This document shows, in pieces, positions 41,835 through 49,531 of a stretch of DNA of 64,000 bases. This DNA is from DSQQ01 sp964443075. Its GTDB lineage: Bacteria > Chloroflexota > Anaerolineae > 4572-78 > J111. The notes below the pieces were generated by a model. The model saw only the letters and a list, made by a program, of their open reading frames with translations. It made no database searches and was not told where the DNA came from. Every line of letters begins with the position of its first letter. Within the stretch, counting starts at the first letter, position 1. The stretch covers positions 1 to 64,000 of the forward strand of contig CAYUCB010000001.1 in assembly GCA_964443075.1 (NCBI GenBank), written 5' to 3'. The position numbers were made by a program, and so were the translations under genes.

Positions 41835-42572
41835 ATGGCTGACCTGCTGACCGCCAAAGATTTACAAGAGTTGCTTCAGATAGACCGTTCAACCATTTAC
41901 CGGATGGCTGAAGATGGTCGGCTGCCCGCCATTAAGGTGGGCAAACAGTGGCGTTTTCCCGCCGACCAGATAGACCGCTGGCTAAAAAATCAAGCGGCTG
42001 CGCCCGCTCCTGCCACACCTACGCCTGCCCCGCCCTCTAAAAATGGGTTTGCCAGTTTACTGCCCCAGCAATGTGTCCAACTTATTCAAGATACTTATGC
42101 CGATGCCCTGGAGGTGATGTTGGTAATTACCGACCTTGAAGGCCGGCCGGTCACCCAGGTAAGCAACCCCTGCGGCCTGTTTAAAGTGGTTAATCAAGAG
42201 GCCGGTGCTCTGCAAAAATGCCTTGATAGCTGGTATCAACTGGGCCAGGCTATTGACCTTGAACCCAAATTTACCCCCAGCCATTTAGGGCTGCTCTGCG
42301 CCCGCTCGCTGGTGCGGGTAGGCACTGAATTAAAAGGGATGGTGATTATGGGTGGCATTGCCCCCGAAAATTGGCCGCCTTCCCCGGAGCAGATTCAAAC
42401 CATTGCCGCCGAATTTGGCGTTAGCCCGGAAGTGATGTCGGCGCACCTGGATGAAGTGTATCACTTGGATGACTCTAACCGGGCCAAAGTGCTCTCGCTC
42501 ATGCAGCGCATCGCCGATGTGGTGGCCCATATCATTAATGAGCGTCATCAGTTGCAAAACAATGCCCGGTAA
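41835..42572 (+). CDS. HTH regulator with PocR sensory domain
   Basis: The N-terminus is an excisionase/MerR-like helix-turn-helix (LTAKDLQELLQIDRSTIYRM, continuing GRLPAIKVGKQWRFP). After a Pro/Ala linker, a PocR domain occupies about 75-235, with Cys in NPCGLF, KCLDSW and LLCARS and a C-terminal helix. PocR domains bind small molecules or, in some proteins, metals or corrinoid-like ligands. It probably controls the sulfur genes that follow. A tract of inverted words separates it from the next gene. Confidence 0.82.
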   Translation: MADLLTAKDLQELLQIDRSTIYRMAEDGRLPAIKVGKQWRFPADQIDRWLKNQAAAPAPATPTPAPPSKNGFASLLPQQCVQLIQDTYADALEVMLVITDLEGRPVTQVSNPCGLFKVVNQEAGALQKCLDSWYQLGQAIDLEPKFTPSHLGLLCARSLVRVGTELKGMVIMGGIAPENWPPSPEQIQTIAAEFGVSPEVMSAHLDEVYHLDDSNRAKVLSLMQRIADVVAHIINERHQLQNNAR

Positions 42573-42650
42573 GTGAAATGTAATCAGTGAAAAGTAATCA
42601 GTTAAACTGTTCACTGACCACTTTTCACTATAATTAAGGAGTTTACCCCT

Positions 42651-43886
42651 ATGAAAAATTTAGTAGTTCTCGGCGCCGGGACCGCCGGCACCATGGTGGT
42701 TAACAAACTCAGCCACGAACTGGACATGACTGAGTGGAAGGTTACTATCGTTGACCAGCATGAAACTCATTATTACCAGCCTGGTTTCCTCTTTATCCCC
42801 TTTGGTATTTACGGTCCCAACGATGTGGTCAAACCCAAGCGCGATTTCATCCCCGCCGGGGTAGAAATGATTGTTTCTGAAATTGTGCAAATTGAGCCGG
42901 AACAGAACCGGGTGCGGCTGGCTAAAGATAACCGCTCGCTTAACTATGATTTTCTGGTCATCGCCACCGGCACCCATCCCCGGCCCGATCAAACCCCCGG
43001 CCTGACCGAGGGCGAATGGCGCAAATCTATCCACGATTTTTACACCTTTGAAGGCGCGGTAGCTCTGGCCAAACATTTGCGCACCTGGCCCGGCGGCCGC
43101 CTGGTGGTCAACATTATGGAAATGCCCTTTAAATGCCCCGTCGCCCCGCTGGAATTTCTCTTTCTGGCCGACTCGCACTTTCACAAATTAGGTATCCGCG
43201 ACAAGGTTGACCTGACTCTGGTGACACCCTTACCTGGCGCTTTTACCAAGCCCCTGGCGGCCAAACTGCTGGGCAATATGCTCGATGAAAAGAACATCAA
43301 AGTGGTGCCTGAGTTTATGGTAGAACACGTTGACCCGGAGCAAAAACTACTGGTGGCCTACGACGAAACCGAAGTGCCCTATGACCTGCTGGTGACGGTG
43401 CCGGTGAACATGGGCGCCGAAGTGATTGAGCGTTCTGGCCTGGGCGACGAACTCAACCACGTGCCGGTAGACAAACACACCTTCCTTTCCACCCAATATG
43501 ATAACATCTTTGCTCTGGGCGATGCGGCCAACCTGCCCACCTCTAAAGCCGGCTCGGTGGCCCACTTTGCCGTTGAAATCTTTACCGAAAACTTCTTGCG
43601 CTACCTTGACGGCCAGGTTATGACCGGTCAGTTTGATGGTCACGCCAACTGCTACATTGAATCTGGTTTTGGCAAAGGTATTTTGATTGATTTTAACTAC
43701 GATGTCGAACCGCTGCCGGGCAAATTCCCCCTGCCGGGCATTGGCCCCTTCTCCTTGCTGCAAGAATCAGAAATGAACCACTGGGGCAAAATGATGTTCC
43801 GCTGGATTTACTGGAATATTCTGCTCAAAGGCAAAGAAATGCCCATCCCCGCCCATATGATGATGGCCGGCAAATGGCAAAACTAG
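42651..43886 (+). CDS. Sulfide:quinone-oxidoreductase-like flavoprotein
   Basis: Pyridine-nucleotide-disulfide oxidoreductase fold: FAD-binding VVLGAGTAGTM at 5-15, ATGTHPRPD at 105-113, and the second FAD motif FALGDAANLPTSKAGS at 287-302. Cys162 (PFKCPVAP) and Cys334 (HANCYIESGFGKG) match two of the redox Cys of sulfide:quinone reductases; the third is not seen. The C-terminus has amphipathic helices for monotopic membrane binding. Ten bases before the DUF1641 gene, a known neighbour of this family. Confidence 0.85.
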   Translation: MKNLVVLGAGTAGTMVVNKLSHELDMTEWKVTIVDQHETHYYQPGFLFIPFGIYGPNDVVKPKRDFIPAGVEMIVSEIVQIEPEQNRVRLAKDNRSLNYDFLVIATGTHPRPDQTPGLTEGEWRKSIHDFYTFEGAVALAKHLRTWPGGRLVVNIMEMPFKCPVAPLEFLFLADSHFHKLGIRDKVDLTLVTPLPGAFTKPLAAKLLGNMLDEKNIKVVPEFMVEHVDPEQKLLVAYDETEVPYDLLVTVPVNMGAEVIERSGLGDELNHVPVDKHTFLSTQYDNIFALGDAANLPTSKAGSVAHFAVEIFTENFLRYLDGQVMTGQFDGHANCYIESGFGKGILIDFNYDVEPLPGKFPLPGIGPFSLLQESEMNHWGKMMFRWIYWNILLKGKEMPIPAHMMMAGKWQN

Positions 43887-43896
43887 GAGGCATCTG

Positions 43897-44574
43897 ATGG
43901 AACAACTCCTCAGCCCGGATCAAACCCTGTTGGAATTAAACCAGAAGCTCGACAAGCTGGCCGTGCAGGTTGAATTTTTAACCGAAGAAGCCCTGCGTCA
44001 AAAGCGCCGCCAGCAAGAGTGGGATGAACTTAAAGATGACTTGATTCCAATTGGCAGTGAAGCTTTTCGCCTGACGGTAGAACAGCTTAACGAAGTAGAG
44101 CAGTACGCCCAGTTAGAAGACGTGCTGCGGCTGGCCAAGCGGTTATTACGCAACACTCGCAACCTGGAACTCATGCTGGACCAATTAGAAAGCATGGCCG
44201 AGTTGGTGCAGAATGTCAGTCCGCTCTCACGCGATGCCTTTATGACCTTGATGTATCGCCTCAACGAGATGGAGCAAAAAGGTTACTTTGTTTTCTTGCA
44301 AGGTGGGCTGGATATTGCCGACCGGGTAGTAACCTCTTTTAGCCAGGATGATGTGCGCCAGTTGGGCGATAACATCGTGCTCATCCTGCAAACCGTTAAA
44401 GAGATGACCCAGCCCCAAATTATGGAAATGCTGCGCCACACCGCCCAGGCGGTTAACGAAGAAGAACCGGTGGATACCTCATTACTGGGAATTGTGCGCC
44501 AGTTAAACGATCCCTCGGTGAAAAAGGGACTGGCTAAAACCCTGCAAGTCTTAAAATCAGTGGGAAATAATTGA
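43897..44574 (+). CDS. DUF1641-domain protein
   Basis: An all-helical 225-residue protein with a coiled-coil N-terminus (LLELNQKLDKLAVQVEFLTE) and a C-terminal DUF1641 block (LGIVRQLNDPSVKKGLAKTL, ending QVLKSVG). DUF1641 genes commonly sit beside sulfide:quinone-reductase-like or formate-dehydrogenase genes; the role is not established. It begins ten bases after the flavoprotein stop with GGAGG upstream, indicating tight coupling. Confidence 0.82.
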   Translation: MEQLLSPDQTLLELNQKLDKLAVQVEFLTEEALRQKRRQQEWDELKDDLIPIGSEAFRLTVEQLNEVEQYAQLEDVLRLAKRLLRNTRNLELMLDQLESMAELVQNVSPLSRDAFMTLMYRLNEMEQKGYFVFLQGGLDIADRVVTSFSQDDVRQLGDNIVLILQTVKEMTQPQIMEMLRHTAQAVNEEEPVDTSLLGIVRQLNDPSVKKGLAKTLQVLKSVGNN

Positions 44575-44638
44575 GAGACGGCTGTCCGTCTCCGGCTGAA
44601 TAAAAAATATAAACAAAGCTACAAAAGGAGCTATATCT

Positions 44639-44956
44639 ATGTCAACCCGAGAAATTGCTGGTAAAACTGTTGAATTTGATGGCGAGGGCTTTCTGGTTAA
44701 CCCAACGGATTGGACTAAAGACATCGCCCTGGCCCTGGCCGAGGATGAGGGTCTGGCCCAACTCAACCCCGATCACTGGAAAGTGATTGATTTCTGCCGC
44801 GCCGATTACCAGAAGCAAGGCGAAGCGCCCACCCTGCGGCGTATCACCAAAGAAGGCGGCGTTTCTACCAAAGAGCTGTACACCCTCTTTCCCAAAGGGC
44901 CGGCCAAAAAAGTCGCCCGTATTGCCGGTTTGCACAAACCCACCGGCTGTATCTAA
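44639..44956 (+). CDS. TusE/DsrC-family sulfur-relay protein with a single C-terminal Cys
   Basis: Carries sulfur on a swinging C-terminal arm. The family fold is clear: VEFDGEGFLVNPTDWTKDIA, DHWKVIDFCRADYQKQG, and RIAGLHKPTGCI at the end with penultimate Cys104. The second Cys of true DsrC, eleven residues earlier, is replaced by Ala, so it belongs with TusE or DsrC-like carriers and not with the dissimilatory sulfite-reductase partner. AAGGAG precedes ATG 44639. Confidence 0.9.
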   Translation: MSTREIAGKTVEFDGEGFLVNPTDWTKDIALALAEDEGLAQLNPDHWKVIDFCRADYQKQGEAPTLRRITKEGGVSTKELYTLFPKGPAKKVARIAGLHKPTGCI

Positions 44957-45078
44957 ATAGAACAGGTAACAAAGTAGCACGCCCTTCGGCGCACCCGAAG
45001 GGGTGAGGTAGCATTATCATCTTTATTCGACGGTCGGCGGTCTGCCGTCGGCGGTCTATTTACAAGGGAGATTAACTA

Positions 45079-45552
45079 ATGGCTGACAATAACGGCACGC
45101 GCAAACTTTCTATCATTTGCTCTAAAGGCACCCTGGATATGGCTTACCCTGGTCTGATTCTGGCTAACGCCGCCCTGATGGAAGGCATTGATGTTAATGT
45201 ATTTTTCACCTTTTGGGGCCTGGATATGGTTAACAAAAAGAAGATGACCCACCTTAAGGCCACCCCGCTGGGCAACCCCAGCATGGGCATGCCCAACATT
45301 GTGAGTATTTTGCCGGGCGTGACCAGCATGGCCACTAGCATGATGAAAAAAGAGATTGAAAAGCTCGACTTTCCGCCGGTGGATGAATTCTTGGAAATGA
45401 TTCACGATGCCGGCGGTCACCTGTACGGCTGCCGCATGGCTATGGACATGATGAAACTCACCAAAGACGACCTGTGCACCGAGGTTGATGAGGTCATCGG
45501 GGCCATGGAATTTATGGAAATCAGCGACGGCGGGCAGATTATCTTTATTTAG
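45079..45552 (+). CDS. DsrE/DsrE2-family sulfur-trafficking protein
   Basis: Small Rossmann-like protein with KLSIICSKGTLDMAYPGLIL, DVNVFFTFWGLDMV, and the conserved-Cys loop GGHLYGCRMAMDMM. These features define the DsrE2 type, which passes sulfane sulfur between rhodanese, TusA and DsrC-like carriers. Length 157. Its neighbours (flavoprotein, DUF1641, TusE-like) support a sulfide-oxidation or sulfur-transfer pathway. A strong terminator follows. Confidence 0.9.
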   Translation: MADNNGTRKLSIICSKGTLDMAYPGLILANAALMEGIDVNVFFTFWGLDMVNKKKMTHLKATPLGNPSMGMPNIVSILPGVTSMATSMMKKEIEKLDFPPVDEFLEMIHDAGGHLYGCRMAMDMMKLTKDDLCTEVDEVIGAMEFMEISDGGQIIFI

Positions 45553-45572
45553 GCTTCCCCCCTTCTTCTTAA

Positions 45573-45609
45573 AACAAAAACGGCCAGAACTGATCTGGCC
45601 GTTTTTGTT
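45573..45609. terminator. Bidirectional terminator after dsrE-like gene
   Basis: Perfect 16-base arms, AACAAAAACGGCCAGA (45573-45588) and its complement (45594-45609), with the loop ACTGA. It ends the sulfur cluster and also the converging toxin gene. Confidence 0.92.
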
Positions 45610-45625
45610 TGGAGAAGCAAACAAA

Positions 45626-45913
45626 TTACTCGTAATGATAACGCGCCTGGATAAAATCCACTCGGTCGCCGCTGACTACATAAACCAGGCGATGTTCCTG
45701 ACTAATCCGGCGCGACCAAATACCGGCCCCCAAATATTTGAGAGGTTCAGGCTTGCCGAGGCCGCTAAACGGCTCACGCATAACCTCTTCAACCAGGGTT
45801 AAGATACGCAAGGCAGTGCGCCGGTCCGTTTCAACCCAATAGCGCAAATCTTCTCTAAATTCAGGCTGAAAGACAGCGACACGTTGAACTGGCGGGTCAT
45901 TTGGCCGAGTCAA
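45626..45913 (-). CDS. yoeB: YoeB/Txe-family toxin
   Basis: RelE-fold ribosome-dependent endoribonuclease. Seen: AVFQPEFREDLRYWVETDRR, PFSGLGKPEPLKYLGAGIWS, RRISQEHRLVYVV and the C-terminal IQARYHYE; the terminal His-Tyr is characteristic. Start is uncertain: TTG 45913 has GAGG six bases upstream and gives 95 residues. It overlaps the antitoxin by 17 bases, supporting coupled expression. Confidence 0.88.
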   Translation of the reverse strand: MTRPNDPPVQRVAVFQPEFREDLRYWVETDRRTALRILTLVEEVMREPFSGLGKPEPLKYLGAGIWSRRISQEHRLVYVVSGDRVDFIQARYHYE

Positions 45914-46184
45914 GGCCAACCTCACGGCGCAATTCGGCAATGGTTTGGGGTGAGATGACTTGCTCTGATACGCGCGTCAGGGCCGTAAATAGCCGTTGCG
46001 CATTGGCCGGTGAGCGCAGCAGGTGGGCCGTTTCTAACAGCCCAGATAACTCATCGGCGGCAATTAACGCCACTGACTCGCCGCTGCGACGGGTGATAAT
46101 CACCACTTCTCTATCCTCAGTAACCTGATCAAACAGGTGAGCCAGATTTGAGCGAGCCTGAGTGTAAGTTGTTTGGATGGTCAT
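45897..46184 (-). CDS. yefM: YefM/Phd-family antitoxin
   Basis: DNA-binding antitoxin for the YoeB-like toxin. The Phd/YefM signature TTYTQARSNLAHLFDQVTED and VVIITRRSGESVALIAADEL is at the N-terminus, followed by LLETAHLLRSPANAQRL. ATG 46184 (MTIQTTY) is chosen because an upstream in-frame ATG lies inside the operator. Length 95 is typical. Confidence 0.9.
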   Translation of the reverse strand: MTIQTTYTQARSNLAHLFDQVTEDREVVIITRRSGESVALIAADELSGLLETAHLLRSPANAQRLFTALTRVSEQVISPQTIAELRREVGLDSAK

Positions 46185-46195
46185 AATTTTACCCG

Positions 46196-46218
46196 AATGT
46201 ACAGACTTACTGTACATT
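46196..46218 (-). promoter_or_regulatory. YefM operator: two TGTACA motifs in an inverted repeat
   Basis: AATGTACA (46196-46203) and TGTACATT (46211-46218) are exact complements with a 7-base spacer, 12 bases upstream of the antitoxin start. TGTACA is the established core of the E. coli YefM-YoeB operator, where two copies also lie close together. Confidence 0.82.
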
Positions 46219-46344
46219 ATAGCCGAAAGCCTCTAACCTGGCAAGAATTGATTTAAAAAGAGCAGACCCTAAAGGTTTCATTTAGGGTCTTCGATTTAAA
46301 GATAAAAAGTGTGACGATTTAAACCTGTCACACTTTAGCGTAAG

Positions 46345-46417
46345 GGTGGCTGAAGGGGCTCGAACCCTTAGCCTTCTGGGCCACAACCAGATGCTCCACC
46401 ATTGAGCTACAGCCACC
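46345..46417 (-). tRNA. tRNA-His (GTG)
   Basis: Seven-pair acceptor stem GTGGCTG/CAGCCAC, anticodon loop TTGTGGC, and a G at -1 paired with C73, the hallmark of tRNA-His. T-arm GGTTCGAGCC is normal. CCA is not encoded. Confidence 0.95.
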
Positions 46418-46432
46418 ATAAGCCTGCGGCGA

Positions 46433-46505
46433 TGCCGCATACGGGATTCGAACCCGTGTTACCGCCTTGAGAGGGCGGCGTCCTGGGCCACTAGACGAAT
46501 GCGGC
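46433..46505 (-). tRNA. tRNA-Glu (CTC)
   Basis: Acceptor stem GCCGCAT/ATGCGGC, anticodon stem CCGCC/GGCGG with loop CTCTCAA (anticodon CTC), T-arm GGGTTCGAATCCC. Fifteen bases from tRNA-His in the same direction. Confidence 0.93.
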
Positions 46506-46521
46506 CAATTGCTTGAGGCAG

Positions 46522-46605
<84 letters not shown>

Positions 46606-46756
46606 TCGTCCATCAGTTTTTAAGCGCGTTACCGCGCACCGCAATTGACGGGGGCTATTTTACCTCAACTCGCCCTACCCGTCAATTCCTACCGCTTCAT
46701 AAAGAAGCGAAGAGGCGACAAAACTCCTCGCGTCCTCGCCTCATCGCGTCCTCGTT

Positions 46757-47524
46757 TCACCCCTCCACAATATCACCCTTTTGCAGTTCCAACTCGCGCA
46801 GGCGGCGCTGAATTTGCCCAATATCTTCGGTGCGGTTGCCGCCGTTGGTTAACTGGTCAACCAGTTGGCCGTCCATTAAAAATACAATCCGGTCGGCAAA
46901 ACTGGCGGCAAAGGCGTCGTGCGTTACCATCACAATCGTCTGCCCCAGTTCATCGCACGAGTGGCGCAGCAGCCGTAAAATCTCGCTGCTGGTCTGGCTG
47001 TCGAGGTTGCCGGTTGGCTCATCGGCCAGCACCATATCGGGGTTGGTGACAAAAGCGCGGGCAATCGCCACCCGCTGCTGCTGCCCCCCGGAAAGCTGAT
47101 CTGGTTTGTGGCTTTTGCGCTCGCTCAAGCCGACCATTTTTAGCACCCCCTCAATTCGCTCCTGGTGGGCCTTAAGGTTTTGCCCGTCAATCAGTAGGGG
47201 CAGGGCCACATTTTCTTCGGCGCTCAGGGTGGGCAGCAAGTTGAAAAATTGAAAGATAAAACCCACATTACGCCGCCGGATGAGCGTAACCTCGTTGTCA
47301 TTCAACAGCGAAAGCTGCCGTCCCCCCAGCTTTACCTCCCCCTCCGATGGCCCATCCAGCCCGCCCAGCAGGTGCAGCAAGGTGCTTTTACCACTGCCGC
47401 TTGGCCCCATAATGGCTACAAACTCGCCCCGCTCTACCGTAAAATTCACCCCGGCCAGCGCGTCAACCGTTACCTCGCCCATTTTGTAACGCTTTTTCAG
47501 GTTTGTTGTTTCCAGAATTGGCAT
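46757..47524 (-). CDS. LolD-like ABC transporter ATPase, orphan
   Basis: Walker A GPSGSGKST, Q-loop FQFFNLLPTL, signature LSGGQQQRVAIARAF, Walker B MVLADEPTGNLD, switch VTHD. Length 255. The subfamily is that of LolD/MacB, the partner of FtsX-like permeases, but no permease gene is adjacent. It could supply energy to one of the permeases encoded at 21-29 kb, or its partner may lie elsewhere. Confidence 0.93.
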   Translation of the reverse strand: MPILETTNLKKRYKMGEVTVDALAGVNFTVERGEFVAIMGPSGSGKSTLLHLLGGLDGPSEGEVKLGGRQLSLLNDNEVTLIRRRNVGFIFQFFNLLPTLSAEENVALPLLIDGQNLKAHQERIEGVLKMVGLSERKSHKPDQLSGGQQQRVAIARAFVTNPDMVLADEPTGNLDSQTSSEILRLLRHSCDELGQTIVMVTHDAFAASFADRIVFLMDGQLVDQLTNGGNRTEDIGQIQRRLRELELQKGDIVEG

Positions 47525-47679
47525 ACACTTCTTTCTCTATGATATAATTACCATAAAATTTAGCCGGTTGGGAGATTGAAAGGGACTTACTCCACCCTAA
47601 AAATCTCCGTTCCTCAATCCTCTATTGAGCATACTTTCCGCAAAGTGACTTGTCAACAAGTTCGGGTAAAAACAAAGCC

Positions 47680-48678
47680 ATGAAAATTCAAATCAAATCA
47701 CTTGAAGTAAAAAATTGCGGGCCATTGCGTGATGTTGAGATTGATTTTACCACCAATGGCCTGCCCCGACCTGTTACCATTATCGGGGGAGCCAATGGGA
47801 GTGGCAAGACGACAATCTTGGAATTAATTGTGGCCCTGGCCCATTTTTGGTTGCGTCATGATGTTTTATCTGAAGAAATAGATGAAGATTTGATACCTCC
47901 AGAAATGGGTATTTTGAGGCAGACAGAAGCCGCCAGAATAAACTTGTTGATTGATGGTGACGATTTTAGTATCATCTGGCAAAGATCCACCGGAAAAAGA
48001 CATTGGAATAATAAAAATCAGATTTCTACAAAAAATAAAATCAAAAAATTTCTAAATGCCCTGAAGAAACAAACACAAAAAGAACCAGTTGAAACCATAG
48101 TCGGGGTGTCTCTCTCTCAGTTGCCACTTGATTTAGCCTCTATTCTATACTTTCCTCATTATCGCCGCATCCAACCAACGGCAAGTTCTAGCATAACTAA
48201 AGAAGACATCTCTTATAAATGGGTCTATCGTTATGAGATAGTAAACTCATTTGCCGGTTCTCTTGATAGTTATTTTGTTTGGCTTGATTACGCTTATTCA
48301 ACACAGTTCATAGCGGTTAAGCAATTTCTTAATGAAACTGTTTTAGTTAATAAAGCGATTGATAACGTAGATCGCTCTAAATTAGTCACCATGGTTAAAT
48401 TAGCCAATGGCCAAACCCACCGACTGGATGAACTTAGCTCTGGCGAACAAAACCTGCTCATTATCATGTTAGAACTTTGGCGGCGGTTGTTGCCCGGCAG
48501 TATCGTGCTCATTGACGAAATCGAAAATAGCCTGCACCCTGCATTTCAACATCGCTTGGCCGAAGCTTTGCTTAAGTTGCAAGCAAAAGTGCCCTTCCAA
48601 TTAATTGTAACTACCCACGCCCCCAGTTTCTTGGATACGTTTGGGCCTGAGTCTACCCTTTTGCTAACGGAGTTTTAG
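47680..48678 (+). CDS. ABC-like AAA ATPase (AAA_15/21), AriA-like
   Basis: An OLD/SMC-type ATPase of 332 residues: Walker A GGANGSGKTT (36-45), signature LDELSSGEQNLLIIM, Walker B SIVLIDEIENSLHP, and the switch VTTHAPSFLDTF. ATG 47680 (MKIQIKSLEVKNCGPL) aligns with such proteins; a TTG 30 bases upstream is less likely. The next gene starts one base after its stop and encodes a DUF4435 protein, the gene pair that defines PARIS-type phage defence. It is shorter than the AriA proteins I remember and has no long coiled-coil insertion. More AT-rich than its flanks. Confidence 0.82.
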   Translation: MKIQIKSLEVKNCGPLRDVEIDFTTNGLPRPVTIIGGANGSGKTTILELIVALAHFWLRHDVLSEEIDEDLIPPEMGILRQTEAARINLLIDGDDFSIIWQRSTGKRHWNNKNQISTKNKIKKFLNALKKQTQKEPVETIVGVSLSQLPLDLASILYFPHYRRIQPTASSSITKEDISYKWVYRYEIVNSFAGSLDSYFVWLDYAYSTQFIAVKQFLNETVLVNKAIDNVDRSKLVTMVKLANGQTHRLDELSSGEQNLLIIMLELWRRLLPGSIVLIDEIENSLHPAFQHRLAEALLKLQAKVPFQLIVTTHAPSFLDTFGPESTLLLTEF

Positions 48679-48679
48679 C

Positions 48680-49531
48680 ATGACCACCCGCAAAATTAAA
48701 CCTCTGCCGGTTGATTTGACCTGGATACTTTTTGACTTGGGGCCGCGCAAACTTGTGTTGGTTGAAGGGGCTGATGATGTTGAGGTTTTTCAAATATGGT
48801 ATCGGGACCGCCGGAGTCAAATAGAATTTTATGCGGCGGAAGGGTACTCCAGTGTTGAGGTATTTTTAACGGAAATACTCAACTATAGTTCCACCCGGCA
48901 AGCCTATGGCTTTATTGATCGAGATTTTCGTAGTGAAGCCGAAGTTGAGGCGCAATTAGCTAATCCTGAAACGCGCCTTTTTATCTTGCGTCGTTACGCC
49001 TTGGAGAACTATTTATTAGACCCAAGAGCTGTATTTGAAGAATTAAGCCTCTTATACCCCGGTCAAAATTTACAAATTACCGATGTATCAGATATGACTC
49101 GTGATTTGCTTAATCTGTGCTCTCAACTCAAACCTATTATGGCGGCCAACTGGGTTTTTTGGGATGAAAATCTTGTCAGAGATACCAACCGTATCAACTA
49201 TTTTTCGATAGGCTTTCCAACCAATAACCGGCTTTTGTTAATCCAAGAAATGGCTAAAAAGTTAGAGTGGGTGGAAGCAGAGGCCGAACGCGGTATTTTA
49301 GAGAAAGAGACTTTTTTAGAAACCGCATTAGCTCATCTGGATTCTGCCTACTGCTACATTGATGGAAAACGATTACTAAGGTTATTGGGACAAACGTATC
49401 ATATTCCTCATTTGGGCCATTTCCGTCGCCTCTTGGCTCGAACTACCCAGCAATTTGAATTGCCCCCCGACATTCAGACGATTGTTGAAAAACGTATCCT
49501 CGGTCGAGGCGGCGAAGAGCAAGCCTTGTGA
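48680..49531 (+). CDS. DUF4435 (TOPRIM-like) protein, AriB-like
   Basis: TOPRIM-type acidic residues are present: VLVEGADDVEVF with Glu29 and GFIDRDF with Asp80 and Asp82. The later part includes RRYALENYLLDPRAVFEEL, the characteristic DUF4435 motif. In PARIS, the DUF4435 subunit is released by the ATPase on sensing a phage protein and cuts tRNA; that role is inferred here. ATG 48680 follows the ATPase stop by one base, and the 3' end overlaps the next gene as GTGA. Confidence 0.85.
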   Translation: MTTRKIKPLPVDLTWILFDLGPRKLVLVEGADDVEVFQIWYRDRRSQIEFYAAEGYSSVEVFLTEILNYSSTRQAYGFIDRDFRSEAEVEAQLANPETRLFILRRYALENYLLDPRAVFEELSLLYPGQNLQITDVSDMTRDLLNLCSQLKPIMAANWVFWDENLVRDTNRINYFSIGFPTNNRLLLIQEMAKKLEWVEAEAERGILEKETFLETALAHLDSAYCYIDGKRLLRLLGQTYHIPHLGHFRRLLARTTQQFELPPDIQTIVEKRILGRGGEEQAL

